A stretch of DNA of 64,000 bases from Egicoccus sp. AB-alg2 (GCF_041821065.1 NZ_JBGUAX010000005.1:310001-374000); one strand, 5' to 3'; positions 26,082-35,162 are shown, numbered from the stretch's first letter. Numbers and translations: made by a program. The notes: a model not told the origin generated them from the letters alone.

Positions 26082-26129
26082 CAGCGACCCGGCGCCGACA
26101 TCGGCGTCGGCGCAGGCGGCCGCGTCTGC

Positions 26130-26780
26130 TCAGGCCCTGACGACCGGTCGCCACCCGATCCGCAGGTCGAGCGGGAGGTGGGCGATCTCGTTCCAGCGGT
26201 CGAGGACCACCCGCTGGCCGTCCCAGGACACCAGCTCCGTCACCGACGCGTTGTGAACCGTCCCGAACGTCCCCGGCGGCAGCTCCAACAGCGCGTGCGT
26301 GCCGTGCCAGACCGGCCCGCCGTGGGTGACCGCGATCGTGACGCCGTCCTCGGGCGTCTCGTCCATCAGCTCGCGCAGGACCGGGACGATCCGCTCGACG
26401 AACACCGCGTTGGTCTCACCGCCGATCTCCGCCACCACGGCGTCGTCGTGGGCGCGCCACCGCTGCCACCGCTCCGGGTCGCGTTCCTCGGCCTCGGTGC
26501 GGGTCAGACCCTCCCACGCGCCGAAGCTGCGCTCGCGCAGCCGGGCGTCGGTCTCCGGGTCGACCGCGAGCACCTCCAGCAGCGGCGCCGCCGTCTGCTG
26601 GCAGCGCAGCAGGTCGGACACCACCACCCGCGCATCGGGGTGTGCGGCGGCGAGCGCCTCACCGACGTGTTGCGACTGGGCGTGGCCATCGTCGGACAGG
26701 CCGGCGCACTGCTGTCCCTGGATGCGTCCGGTGGCGTTCCAGACCGACTCGCCGTGGCGAACCAGGACCAGCCGCCTCAC
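26130..26780 (-). CDS. Histidine phosphatase (phosphoglycerate mutase-like)
   Basis: A 216-aa enzyme of the histidine phosphatase superfamily. The catalytic RHGESVWN is at residues 8-15 (His9 phosphorylated), the acid is within LRERSFGAWEGL, and the second His is in VTHGGPVWHG. The GTG start overlaps the rsfS stop by 4 nt (GTGA). Phosphatases of this type commonly follow rsfS in actinobacteria, where one candidate role is glucosyl-3-phosphoglycerate phosphatase. The substrate here is not determined. Confidence 0.88.
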   Translation of the reverse strand: MRRLVLVRHGESVWNATGRIQGQQCAGLSDDGHAQSQHVGEALAAAHPDARVVVSDLLRCQQTAAPLLEVLAVDPETDARLRERSFGAWEGLTRTEAEERDPERWQRWRAHDDAVVAEIGGETNAVFVERIVPVLRELMDETPEDGVTIAVTHGGPVWHGTHALLELPPGTFGTVHNASVTELVSWDGQRVVLDRWNEIAHLPLDLRIGWRPVVRA

Positions 26781-27199
26781 GCCTCGTCCCCGAGGTGGCT
26801 GCCGGCACTGATCCGTGCCGGTGCACCGTCGAGTCGTTCGCCGGTGCCCGGGTCGCGCCGCGGGACGTCGGCCCAGAGCTTGTCCAGCGCGTAGAACTCG
26901 CGCTCCTCGGTGGAGAACAGGTGGCAGACCAGGTCGCCGTAGTCGATGACCAGCCAGCCGCCCTCGGCCGTGCCCTCGCGGCGCAGCGGCTTGCGTTCGT
27001 GCTCGACCCGCAGCCGCTCCTCGACCGATTCGGCGACCGCCTTCAGCTGGCGGTCGCTGGAGGTGCTGACCAACAGGAAGACGTCGACCAGCGCGAGCAG
27101 GTCGGCGACCTCGAGGATGGTGAGATCGGATGCCTTCTTGTCGTCGGCCGCGTCGGCGGCCGCGACGGCGAGTGCGACGGCTTCGTCGGTGGCGGGCAC
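26777..27199 (-). CDS. rsfS: Ribosome silencing factor RsfS
   Basis: A 140-aa RsfS/Iojap protein that binds L14 and blocks 30S-50S joining in starvation. Typical sequence runs through DKKASDLTILEVADL (~20-34), FLLVSTSSDRQLKAV, GWLVIDYGDLVCHLF and REFYALDKLWADVP. The GTG at 27199 gives the normal length. It sits between a LytR_C-like gene and the phosphatase, overlapping the latter by 4 nt, in the usual nadD-rsfS neighbourhood. Confidence 0.95.
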   Translation of the reverse strand: MPATDEAVALAVAAADAADDKKASDLTILEVADLLALVDVFLLVSTSSDRQLKAVAESVEERLRVEHERKPLRREGTAEGGWLVIDYGDLVCHLFSTEEREFYALDKLWADVPRRDPGTGERLDGAPARISAGSHLGDEA

Positions 27200-27273
27200 G
27201 GGCAGGCTCGTATCGTCGACGGACGGGTCAGTCGGCAGGGAACCACAGCCGCCAGCCGCACGCGAGACCGCGC

Positions 27274-27810
27274 TCAGTCCTCCGACAGGTCGGCGCCGAC
27301 CACGACGCTGATGTCCAGTCCGTCCGGCGCGCCGGCGGTGGCCTTCTCGATCACGCCGACGCCGAGGAGGTCACGCAGGTCGGCCGCCACGGCCAGCGAC
27401 GCGGGGTCGTCGAGGTGGACGAGGATGCGGGTCCGCTCGTGGTGCTGATCGGCCGGCTCGTCCACCACCGCCACCACGAACCCCGCCGGGCGGGCGAGGT
27501 CGGCCACGTCACGGGCCAGGTGCGGGCGGCCGCTGCCGTCGACGACCCGCACCACCGGGGCGGCGTCGGTCGCGGCCGCCGACAGCGTGCCCGCGGTCTT
27601 CGACGTCGCCGGCGACGACGGTCGCCGCAGCGAGAGCGCACCGGTGAGCGCACCGACAGCCACTGCGGCCGCCACCAGCACGGTCAGGCCCACGAGCCCG
27701 GCGCGCACCCGGTCCGCCGGCGACCGGCGGCGCCACGTCCGGTCGTGCCGCCGCCGCAGCCGACGCCGCTGCCTCCGCGTCGACGGACGCTGCCCCTGCC
27801 CCCAACCCAC
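27274..27810 (-). CDS. LytR C-terminal-domain-like membrane protein
   Basis: 178 aa. A very Arg-rich cytoplasmic N-terminus (~1-34) is followed by one TM segment (~36-58). An extracytoplasmic domain (~85-175) has VVRVVDGSGRPHLARDVADL and ILVHLDDPASLAVAADL and ends ISVVVGADLSED. This matches the LytR_C (VanY/LytR cell-envelope) domain often placed between nadD and rsfS. The GTG start is only 4 nt after the nadD stop. It probably helps in cell-wall polymer attachment or regulation; inference. Confidence 0.75.
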   Translation of the reverse strand: MGWGQGQRPSTRRQRRRLRRRHDRTWRRRSPADRVRAGLVGLTVLVAAAVAVGALTGALSLRRPSSPATSKTAGTLSAAATDAAPVVRVVDGSGRPHLARDVADLARPAGFVVAVVDEPADQHHERTRILVHLDDPASLAVAADLRDLLGVGVIEKATAGAPDGLDISVVVGADLSED

Positions 27811-27814
27811 CTCG

Positions 27815-28405
27815 TCACCCCACGGCGTCGTACAGTTGATGTCGTCTCACGTACCGGTCGACTGCTTCGGGCACGAGGTAACGGGTTGCCCGACCTTCGG
27901 CGTATCTCGCCCGCAGTTCGGTCGACGAGATCTCCAGGCGCGGGACCTCCAGTTCGTCCACGTGCTGGGCCGCCACTGGGTCGAGCCGCACCTCGTGACC
28001 CGGACGGGTGACCGCCACGAACCGGGCCAGTCGGTAGGCGTCCTCGATGCGTTGCCACTCGTCCAGCCGGGCCGTCGTGTCGGCGCCGAGCAGGAAGTGC
28101 CAGGTGACGTCCGGTTCCTCGTGGTGCAGCGCCTCGAGCGTCTCCACGGTGTAGGTCGGGCCGTCGCGTTCGGTCTCGCGCGCGTCGACGTGCAGGTGCG
28201 CGTCGTCGACGACCGCCGCCTGCGCCATGGCGACCCGGTGGTGCGCCTCTCCCACGGTGCGCTTCATCCACGGGTCGCCGGCGACCAGCAGCCGTACCTG
28301 GTCGAGTCCGAGGTCGACACGCGCGGACTCGGCCACCACGAGGTGCCCCACGTGCGGCGGGTCGAACGTGCCTCCCAGCAGGCCGACGTGACGTCCCACG
28401 CTCAA
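27815..28405 (-). CDS. nadD: Nicotinate-nucleotide adenylyltransferase
   Basis: Makes nicotinic acid adenine dinucleotide from NaMN and ATP in NAD synthesis; 196 aa. The nucleotidyltransferase motif GGTFDPPHVGH is at ~11-21 and the ISSTELRAR motif at ~160-168, with the GDPWMKR and LLGAD stretches between. The listed start is TTG at 28405, overlapping the preceding dioxygenase stop by 4 nt (TTGA). A GTG at 28399 would give MGRHVGLLGGTF and is equally acceptable. Followed at 4 nt by the LytR_C-like gene. Confidence 0.94.
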   Translation of the reverse strand: MSVGRHVGLLGGTFDPPHVGHLVVAESARVDLGLDQVRLLVAGDPWMKRTVGEAHHRVAMAQAAVVDDAHLHVDARETERDGPTYTVETLEALHHEEPDVTWHFLLGADTTARLDEWQRIEDAYRLARFVAVTRPGHEVRLDPVAAQHVDELEVPRLEISSTELRARYAEGRATRYLVPEAVDRYVRRHQLYDAVG

Positions 28406-29490
28406 CCCGACTGGAAGCGGAACGCCATCTGCTGGCGCACTTCCGCGGGGAGACGCGGCAGCTCGTCACGCGGCACCGAGTACGTGGCGAGGTCGAACAG
28501 ATCCGTGAACACGCGATGGCGGCGGGCGGCTGCCTCGAGGTATTCGTGGCCCGACGTGCCGCCGGTCCCGATGCGCCCGCCGATGGTGCGGTGCACGAGC
28601 TGGGCGTGGGCGTTGCGGAACGCGTTGAAGCCGATGTCGAGGTCCACCAGCGTCCGCAGCAGTCGGTGCGGGGTGTGGAACGCCGGCTCGTCGCGGTACA
28701 GGCTGATCAGCAGGGCGGCGAGGAACGCCTCGTGCGACAGGCGCCGCTTTCCCCGGGCCCGCAGATCCTCCCACCGTTCCCGCTCGAACAGCGTCGCGAA
28801 CGTCTCCACCGTGGTCTCGAACGCGTCGAGCTGCTGCTGCCGACTCACCTCGTCGAGGCTCGCGTTGGTGGCGATGAGCTTGCGGTCGCGCTCGATCATC
28901 GCCGTCACGGCGTCCCGGTAGGCGGACCAGAAGTCGAAGTCGCCGAAGTGCAGGAACGGGGTGCGGGCCAACCAGGCATCCAGGACGCCGAGGAGGGTCG
29001 GCTGCGACTCGGACGCGAGCAGCCGCTGGGCGTGTTCCTGCGACAGCCGCGAGGTGTAGGGCGCCCCCTGGATCTTCATCCGCTTCGCCGGGTCGAGCCC
29101 GAGCCGGTTCTCGATCAGCCGGAACTGCACCGACTGGAAGCCGCTGGCGGGGATGAGCTGGTCGCGGAAGTCGAGGAAGTCCAGCGGCGTCATCGTCTCC
29201 AGCACGGCGAACTGCTGGACCAGCAGCGGCTGGATCTCCTTGATGCGCTCCAGCCGGTGCAGCACCTGGCCCATGTCGCGCTCGTCGACCGGGACCGCCG
29301 CGAGCGTGTCGACGACCGACTCGAGCTCCCACAGGATCTGCTTGAACCACAGCTCGAAGGCCTGGTGGGTGACGATGAACAGCATCTCGTCGTGCGCCGG
29401 CGTGGCGCCGTCCTCCGCCGAGGCCAGTCGTTGCGCCCCCAGCAGGTCGTCCAACCCGAGGTAGTCCCAGTAGTACCGCACGCGTTCCAT
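28402..29490 (-). CDS. kynA: Tryptophan 2,3-dioxygenase
   Basis: Haem enzyme opening the indole ring of tryptophan to N-formylkynurenine; 362 aa. Signature sequences are DEMLFIVTHQAFELWFKQIL (~34-53), the FRLIENRLGL stretch, and the haem/substrate region VHRTIGGRIGTGGTSGHEYL near the C-terminus. It is longer than many bacterial homologues (~280-300 aa). It lies directly upstream of nadD with a 4-nt overlap, so it may share its transcript. No other kynurenine genes are nearby, so a link to de novo NAD synthesis is only suggestive. The start is ATG 29490. Confidence 0.93.
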   Translation of the reverse strand: MERVRYYWDYLGLDDLLGAQRLASAEDGATPAHDEMLFIVTHQAFELWFKQILWELESVVDTLAAVPVDERDMGQVLHRLERIKEIQPLLVQQFAVLETMTPLDFLDFRDQLIPASGFQSVQFRLIENRLGLDPAKRMKIQGAPYTSRLSQEHAQRLLASESQPTLLGVLDAWLARTPFLHFGDFDFWSAYRDAVTAMIERDRKLIATNASLDEVSRQQQLDAFETTVETFATLFERERWEDLRARGKRRLSHEAFLAALLISLYRDEPAFHTPHRLLRTLVDLDIGFNAFRNAHAQLVHRTIGGRIGTGGTSGHEYLEAAARRHRVFTDLFDLATYSVPRDELPRLPAEVRQQMAFRFQSG

Positions 29491-29602
29491 GCCTCGCCCT
29501 CCGCGCCCCTGCAGACGCTATCGCCTGGCCGGCCCGGTCCGTGGCGCCTGCGCGTTTCGCCGCCGCTTTCCTGCACGCTCCGCCGTGCCGCGTCGTCGAG
29601 GT

Positions 29603-29995
29603 TCAGTCGCGGCCGATGGTCGCGGTCACGCCGACGACCGCGGCCACGACCACACCGGCGAGCACCACCCGCAGCCATCCCGGCACGTTGGTGTCCCGCC
29701 CACGCGTCTCCGTCCCCGGCGTCGTCTCGTCGGCGCCGGTCTCGTCGGCGCCCGTGTCGCGGTTGCCCTCTGGCGGCTGCTCGGCCGCCTTGGCCGTGCC
29801 CGGCGCCTCGTGCGCAACCGGCGCCGTGTCAGCGAGTCGGATCGCCGTTCCCGCCACCTCCTTCGCGGCAGGGTCCTCCCCCTCGGCGGCCCGAGCCGTG
29901 CCGGCACCGAGGAGAAGGCTCAGCACGACGCCGACGGCCGCCGTGACCACGGCGACGTGCGCCAGCCGGGCGGCCGCGCCCGAGTCCACGTGCAC
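29603..29995 (-). CDS. Small exported protein with Thr/Glu linker and C-terminal TM
   Basis: Family not recognised. From GTG 29995 the product is 130 aa: a likely signal peptide (VAVVTAAVGVVLSLLLGAG then ARAAEGED), an acidic Thr/Glu/Gly-rich linker (TGADETGADETTPGTETRG), and a C-terminal TM segment (VLAGVVVAAVVGVTATIG). The start is uncertain, since GTG codons at 29995 and 29989 and a longer frame to 30073 all work and none has a clear ribosome-binding site. It sits between the VWA gene and tryptophan dioxygenase on the same strand. Confidence 0.5.
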   Translation of the reverse strand: MHVDSGAAARLAHVAVVTAAVGVVLSLLLGAGTARAAEGEDPAAKEVAGTAIRLADTAPVAHEAPGTAKAAEQPPEGNRDTGADETGADETTPGTETRGRDTNVPGWLRVVLAGVVVAAVVGVTATIGRD

Positions 29996-30087
29996 CCTGC
30001 ATCCGATTGGTGGGCTTCCTCGGGGCTCGACGCGGCGCCCCCGGAAGACGGCACCGCGGCGCACGGTCGGCACGCAGATCGGCGCCG

Positions 30088-31503
30088 CTACGCGATGCGC
30101 TCCACGAAGCCGGCCAGCTGCTTGAGGTTGCGCACCTCGACCATCTCCTCGACGAACCGGCCGTACGAGGACGAGATCGAGTCGCCGGTGTCCCAGAACT
30201 GGATCGGCTCGGGGTTGAGCCAGAACACGCGGCGTGCACGTCGCTGCAGGTCCTGCAGCACCCAGGCATTGGCCTGGCGGTAGTTGTTGCGGGCGTCGCC
30301 GAGGATCAGCACCGTCGAACGCGGGCTGATGTCGCGGGCATACTCGGCGTGGAAGCGCTCGAGGGAATGGCCGTAGTCGGAGTGGCCGTCGAGCCAGACG
30401 AGTTCGGCCTCGGACATCATGCGTTTCATGGCGTCGGCGGCGTCGCCCTGCTCGAACAGCGCGGTCACCTCGTCGAGCGTGTCGATGAACGCGAACGAAC
30501 GCACCTTGCTGAACTGCTCCTGCAACGCGTGCACGAGCATCAGCGTGAATCGCGCGAACGACGCGACCGAACCCGACACGTCACAGATGACGAACAGCTC
30601 GGGCTTGTGCGGCCGGCGTGGCCGGAACATGGGGTCGAAGGGCACGCCGCCGGTGGACAGCGACTGACGCACGGTGCGGCGGACGTCGAGCCGGCCGTCC
30701 TTGCCGTGCTTGCGCTTGACCGACACGCGGGTCGCGAGCTTGCGGGCCAGCGGACGGATCTGTGCGCGCAGCTGCGCCTGGTCCTCGGCGGACAGATGGA
30801 AGAAGTCGAGTTCCTCCACCGGCGGTCGCGTCATGCGGTCGGCGACCTGCTCGAGGCCGCGCTGGGCCGCGGCGCGCCGCCGGATCTCGGCCTCGACCTC
30901 CTGTTGGAAGGCACGCAGCCGGGCCTCGAACTCGTCGCGGTACAGCCGCTCCTGCAGCGGCGTCAGCCGGTCCTCGTCGTCGACGGCGCGCGCCAGCATG
31001 TCGCGCAGCAGCTGCTGGAGGTCGACCGCGCGGAACACCTTGTACTGGAAGTAGGAAACGCCGCCGTCGCGACCCTCCACCCGTCCGAACTGCTCGACCG
31101 CCAGGCGTGCCATCTGTCGGATGGCCTCGTCGTCGCCCTCCATCAGCCGGTCGAGGAGGTCGCTGAGGTAGTCGTCGGGATCCAGCTCGTCGGCGGGTTC
31201 GTCGGTGACCGGCGGCGTGTCGTCGGGCTCGGCGCGACGGGCCGGGAAGTACAGCTCGAACAGGTCGTCGAACGCGCGACGGTGGGTCTGCGAGGTCACC
31301 GTCACCGCCGCGAGCGCCTCGCGGAGCTGCGCGCGGTCCAGCAGGTCGAGGTGCGGCAGGGCACGCACGGCGTCGATGGCCTCGGACTGGGTGGCGCCGA
31401 CGCCGGCGCGCCGCAGCGCCTGGACGAAGTCGAGGACACGCTGGAGGAACCCGTTCAGCGGCGGCGGTCCGTCGGCCAGCACCTGCGCGACGCGCTCGTC
31501 CAC
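30088..31503 (-). CDS. VWA domain protein, CoxE-like
   Basis: A 471-aa protein of the CoxE/VWA type that normally partners MoxR AAA+ ATPases in metal-cofactor or complex maturation. The N-terminal two thirds are helical (LNGFLQRVLDFVQALRRAGV at the start). The C-terminal von Willebrand A domain has the MIDAS motif VICDVSGSVASF near residue 300, then THR-equivalent and Asp loops (LDGHSDYGHSL, LILGDARNNY). I favour GTG 31503, which has GAGGAGG five nt upstream, over GTG 31524. Its expected partner moxR lies upstream on the same strand but separated by the PQQ-like and HNH genes. Confidence 0.87.
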   Translation of the reverse strand: MDERVAQVLADGPPPLNGFLQRVLDFVQALRRAGVGATQSEAIDAVRALPHLDLLDRAQLREALAAVTVTSQTHRRAFDDLFELYFPARRAEPDDTPPVTDEPADELDPDDYLSDLLDRLMEGDDEAIRQMARLAVEQFGRVEGRDGGVSYFQYKVFRAVDLQQLLRDMLARAVDDEDRLTPLQERLYRDEFEARLRAFQQEVEAEIRRRAAAQRGLEQVADRMTRPPVEELDFFHLSAEDQAQLRAQIRPLARKLATRVSVKRKHGKDGRLDVRRTVRQSLSTGGVPFDPMFRPRRPHKPELFVICDVSGSVASFARFTLMLVHALQEQFSKVRSFAFIDTLDEVTALFEQGDAADAMKRMMSEAELVWLDGHSDYGHSLERFHAEYARDISPRSTVLILGDARNNYRQANAWVLQDLQRRARRVFWLNPEPIQFWDTGDSISSSYGRFVEEMVEVRNLKQLAGFVERIA

Positions 31504-31611
31504 CTCGTCCTCCTCGATCGACACCAGCCTACGACCCGACGCCGGTCGGGGAGATCCGGCACACCGGCACACCGCCACCGCGGGGCATGATGACGCCAGC
31601 ACGCACGTCGA

Positions 31612-31656
31612 GCCCACCACGCGACGTCCCGCGGGAGGCGGGTCGGCGTGGTGGGC
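31612..31656. repeat. 11-bp inverted repeat downstream of the HNH gene
   Basis: Arms GCCCACCACGC (31612-31622) and GCGTGGTGGGC (31646-31656) enclose a GC-rich 23-nt loop. It lies in the 200-nt gap between the HNH gene stop and the VWA start. It could be a terminator lacking a U tract or a boundary of the inserted HNH unit. Confidence 0.5.
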
Positions 31657-31703
31657 AGATGACGTACGTGATCCGAGTCTGGCCGCGCCGCGGTTGGCAC
31701 GCG

Positions 31704-33584
31704 TCAGAACGGGATGGTGTCCCCAGGATCGACGAATTGCCTGAGCCTGCGGCCGGCGGGTGGATCGCAGCCAGCGCTGGGCGTGTCGCCGGGCACGGCA
31801 GACGGGTCGGCACCGGTGCTCGGCGCCTTGCCAGATCGGGCCGGCGGGTCCGTGCCACCAGGCACGGTGGACGGACCGGCACCACCGGTCGGCCCGTCGC
31901 GAGGCGCGCCCGGCAGGTCGAGACCGCCGCGTGACGAGCCGCGTGGTGCTGCGGGCGGGTCGGTGCCGCCGGACGGGCCCCAGTCGACGGGTGCGGTCGG
32001 CAGGGAGATGCGGGTGGTGCCGGGCAGGGCCCGGATCCGCAATCCGCTTCTCGGGTGGTGCCAGATCCGGACGCCGTCGGCGGTCTGGGTGACGATCCAG
32101 CCGGCGGTCTCCTTGGTGTGGTTGGTGGGCCGGCACACCGGCGCCAGCTCATCGATGTCGGTACGCCCCGGCACATCGCCAGGCCGGACCGGATGCCAGG
32201 GGCGGGCGTGATCCAGATCGCAGGCCAGCGCAGCGACCTGGCAGCCGGGTTCGCTGCAGGTGTCCTGGACCGCCAGCACGGCGTCGGACAGCCAACCGGG
32301 CGGCAACCGGCGGGTCCGGCCGACCCCGAGGACCTGGCCGGCGTCGTCGACGACGATGGCCCGCAGCTCGGTTCCGCGTTGGTCGAGCAGCCGCCGCGCC
32401 GCCACGGAGGTGAGCTGCAGCCGGCCGCCGGACAGGCGGGTCAACAGCTCGGCCGGCAGCCGGCCGGTGTCGAGCAGGGTGTCGTACGAGACACGCAGCA
32501 ACACCTTGACCGGCACCCGCCCGCCGCCGTCGCCGGTCGCGCCGGCCTCGAGCAGGTCGATCAGCTTCTCGAACCGGCGCCGGCCCCGATCGGCCGACGC
32601 CTGCCGGACCTGGTCCGGATCCGGGTCATGCCCGATCCCGGGTTTGGTGGCCGGACCGGCCCGGCCGGGGTCGGTGGCGGCCTCGAGCAGCGCGAAGTTG
32701 GCCGCGCCTGCCTGTCCGAAGAACCGGCCGCCGGTGCCGTCCAGCCGCGGCTGGAGCACCAGCATCTCCGCCGGCTCGTCGACACCCTCGTCAGGTTCTT
32801 CGGGGTCGGTGGCGGTCAGATCGGCGGCCAGCCACCGGACCAACCCGGACACGGCATCCGGGTCCGCGCCCTCCAACCGGTCGACCAGCTCGTCGACCGC
32901 GGCGTCCAGCAGGCCATCCAGCCGGCGCGGCAGCCGCTGCACTTCCAGCGCGATGATCCGCAGCTGCGCCCACGAGATCCGGGCCTGATCGAACGCCGCC
33001 TTCAGGCCGGGCAGCCGCCGCAGCACCTCAGCGGCGGTCAGCAGCATCCGCCGATCCGCGGACGTGCGGCGGGCCTCGCTCAGCAGCCACTGCTCCAACG
33101 GCACCCCCGTCAAGGTTTCGACTGCGGAGCTGTCCTGGAGCTGGATGATCGTGTCCAACACCGAGGCGAGCAGCCGATCGACCAAGCGCAGCTCGTCGAG
33201 CATCCCGGCCAGCCCCGGCACCTCCGCCAACACCGGAAACGCGTCCAAGCGGTCGGCCACAGCCGCCGGCTCGCGCGCAGCCGCAGGTGTCGTCACCGAC
33301 GCGGCATCGACGGCGTCGCCAGCCGGATCCGTGCTCGAGGACGCATCCGTGCGATAGCCGGCACCGTGATCGGCCGCCAGCACCCGACCGACCGTGTGCG
33401 GCCGCGCCCCCCGACGCGCGGCCCCACCGGCAGCCCCGTAGCGGCCGGCCGGAGCGGCCGACAGCGACGGAGCGGAAGCTGTGCGAAGCATCGACCCAGT
33501 ATCGGCGACGGGTGTGACACGAACCGCGCCGATTTGGCCGGCCGGAGCGGCCGACAGCGACGGAGTGGGGACGGTGCGAAGCAT
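31704..33584 (-). CDS. DUF222 domain HNH endonuclease (13E12-type)
   Basis: About 626 aa, resembling the REP13E12 family of mycobacteria. A long DUF222 helical region (~90-430; DELRLVDRLLASVLDTIIQL and similar) is followed by the HNH core. The core reads CSEPGCQVAALACDLDHARP, then ELAPVCRPTNHTKE. A Pro/Gly/Thr-rich tail of about 100 residues ends DPGDTIPF. The listed start is ATG 33584. An alternative ATG at 33491 sits in a second copy of the same 79-bp sequence, and the frame is open to 33692. Both ATGs follow GATACT by 6 nt, as in leaderless genes. It interrupts the moxR-PQQ-VWA order; mobility is inferred. Confidence 0.85.
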   Translation of the reverse strand: MLRTVPTPSLSAAPAGQIGAVRVTPVADTGSMLRTASAPSLSAAPAGRYGAAGGAARRGARPHTVGRVLAADHGAGYRTDASSSTDPAGDAVDAASVTTPAAAREPAAVADRLDAFPVLAEVPGLAGMLDELRLVDRLLASVLDTIIQLQDSSAVETLTGVPLEQWLLSEARRTSADRRMLLTAAEVLRRLPGLKAAFDQARISWAQLRIIALEVQRLPRRLDGLLDAAVDELVDRLEGADPDAVSGLVRWLAADLTATDPEEPDEGVDEPAEMLVLQPRLDGTGGRFFGQAGAANFALLEAATDPGRAGPATKPGIGHDPDPDQVRQASADRGRRRFEKLIDLLEAGATGDGGGRVPVKVLLRVSYDTLLDTGRLPAELLTRLSGGRLQLTSVAARRLLDQRGTELRAIVVDDAGQVLGVGRTRRLPPGWLSDAVLAVQDTCSEPGCQVAALACDLDHARPWHPVRPGDVPGRTDIDELAPVCRPTNHTKETAGWIVTQTADGVRIWHHPRSGLRIRALPGTTRISLPTAPVDWGPSGGTDPPAAPRGSSRGGLDLPGAPRDGPTGGAGPSTVPGGTDPPARSGKAPSTGADPSAVPGDTPSAGCDPPAGRRLRQFVDPGDTIPF

Positions 33585-33614
33585 CGACCCAGTATCGGCG
33601 ATGCCTGTGACACG
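33443..33614 (-). repeat. 79-bp direct duplication of promoter-start region
   Basis: Copies at 33443-33521 and 33536-33614 (93-nt offset) each contain GATACT (minus strand, 33503-33498 and 33596-33591), six nt, then ATG. Each also carries the same first ~16 codons of the HNH gene. The offset is a multiple of three, so the frame stays open across both. Duplicated start sites of this kind could give two isoforms or simply mark a recent slip. Confidence 0.7.
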
Positions 33615-33728
33615 GTCCCGATGAGTCGTCCGCGAACTGTGGAGAACCGGAGGTGGAGCGCATGCCGTCATGACGGCGCCGGCGAGTTGCACGCGCAGCC
33701 CGCTGGTTGCCGCGGTCGCCGCCTGGCG

Positions 33729-35150
33729 TCAGCTGCCGTAGGTGACGGCGACGGCGCCGTCGTCGCTGCGCAGGAGGACGACGACATGATCGTCGACGGT
33801 GACGACGTCAGTCATCAGCACCTCGGTGATGCCGCTCTCCAGGACGGCGTTCTCCTCGGTCCCGAGGATCGCCAGCCCGCCCCCCATCGCGGCGAACGTG
33901 CCCTGCGGCGCCTCGGCGATGCCGGCACGACCGTCGAAGCCGGCACCGTCCGGATCGGCGACACGGATCTCACCCAGCGATTCGCCGTCCGACGCCGCGA
34001 GCTGCCGGGCGACCACCTCGCCGCCGGCGTCCAGCACCACCGCGATGCCGGCATCGGGTGCGAGGCCCGCCGAAACGGGTGTCGCCGCCTCCGCCTCCCG
34101 GGCCCAGCGCACGCTGCCGTCGGCGACGTCCAGCGCGACGAGGCTGCTGACGTCCCGGTCGTCTTCGCGGCTGAGCGCGACCAACGCCCCCTCGTCGCTC
34201 ACCGTCAGCACGTCGGCCCAGACGGGCGAGTCACCGTCGGGCGCCGCGCCCTCCAGGTCGTCGAGGTCGACGGCCCACATGGGGTCGCCCGTGGCACGGT
34301 CGAAGGCGCTGACGACCGGTGCAGCCTCGTCGGCGGCGGTCCGGCGCCCGAGCACCACCAGTTGGGAGCCCATGGCCGCGTCCAGGCGCTCACCGGTGAC
34401 ACCGGGCGGGATCTCCGGCACGTCGAGCGCACTGATCCAGACCTGCCCCTGCTGGGCGTCGCGCAGCTCGAGCTGCGGGAACTCGCCGTCCTCCTCGACG
34501 CGGAAGAGGAGCAGCTGACCGTCGCCGGCGCTGAGATGGAACGCGAACGAGGTGCCGACGGTGGCGGTGTCGAGGCAGTCGCCGCCGTCGAGGCGCACGT
34601 CGACCGGGACGATGGCGTCGGTCTGGCCGGTCATCGGGTTCGTGAGCGCGAGCGAGTACAGCGTCGCCCCGTCGCCGACGATCGTGCCGTCACCCACCTC
34701 GGCGGTGTCGCGCACCTCGGCGTCGGCGGCGTCCAGCACCGTCGTCGTCCGGCCGATCGCCGCCACCAGGTCGCCGTCGGGACCGCCGACGACGGCCAGG
34801 GACTGCGCACCGGTGACGTCCGCCGCGGCGGCCACCGGTCCCAGCCGGCTCGCGAGCGTGCCGTTGAGGTAGCTGGCCAGCGCGGCGCGTTCGTCGTCGA
34901 AGAGGTCGGGCAGCCCCTCCGCCAGCACCGCGTCGAGGTCGGTCCCGGCCGTGCGCGGCAGGATGGGCTCGGGGTCGATGCCGGCGCAGGCCGAACGGGT
35001 GAACACGGCCGCGCTGACGACGCCGACGAGGATCAGCGCCACCATGGAGGCGGCGCCGACGATCAGCACGCGCCGGTCGGCCGACAGCGGGTCGTCGGTG
35101 CGTCCGGGGCTCGGGTCGAGGTCGGCCGGGGCCGACGGGGAGTCACTCAC
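33729..35150 (-). CDS. Membrane-anchored PQQ-like beta-propeller protein
   Basis: A 473-aa protein. A short disordered N-terminus (~1-26), one TM segment (~27-50, VLIVGAASMVALILVGVVSA), then an extracytoplasmic repeat domain. WD/PQQ-like blades are visible (VVSAFDRATGDPMWAVDLDD, SSLVALDVADGSVRWARE, LTVSDEGALVALSRE), suggesting an outer-face propeller. No enzymatic residues are recognisable. The GTG start is 12 nt after the moxR stop, so the two are co-transcribed. A PQQ-like protein in a MoxR set suggests a substrate or chaperoned client; inference. Confidence 0.75.
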   Translation of the reverse strand: MSDSPSAPADLDPSPGRTDDPLSADRRVLIVGAASMVALILVGVVSAAVFTRSACAGIDPEPILPRTAGTDLDAVLAEGLPDLFDDERAALASYLNGTLASRLGPVAAAADVTGAQSLAVVGGPDGDLVAAIGRTTTVLDAADAEVRDTAEVGDGTIVGDGATLYSLALTNPMTGQTDAIVPVDVRLDGGDCLDTATVGTSFAFHLSAGDGQLLLFRVEEDGEFPQLELRDAQQGQVWISALDVPEIPPGVTGERLDAAMGSQLVVLGRRTAADEAAPVVSAFDRATGDPMWAVDLDDLEGAAPDGDSPVWADVLTVSDEGALVALSREDDRDVSSLVALDVADGSVRWAREAEAATPVSAGLAPDAGIAVVLDAGGEVVARQLAASDGESLGEIRVADPDGAGFDGRAGIAEAPQGTFAAMGGGLAILGTEENAVLESGITEVLMTDVVTVDDHVVVLLRSDDGAVAVTYGS

Positions 35151-35162
35151 CTGGTCCCGCCG

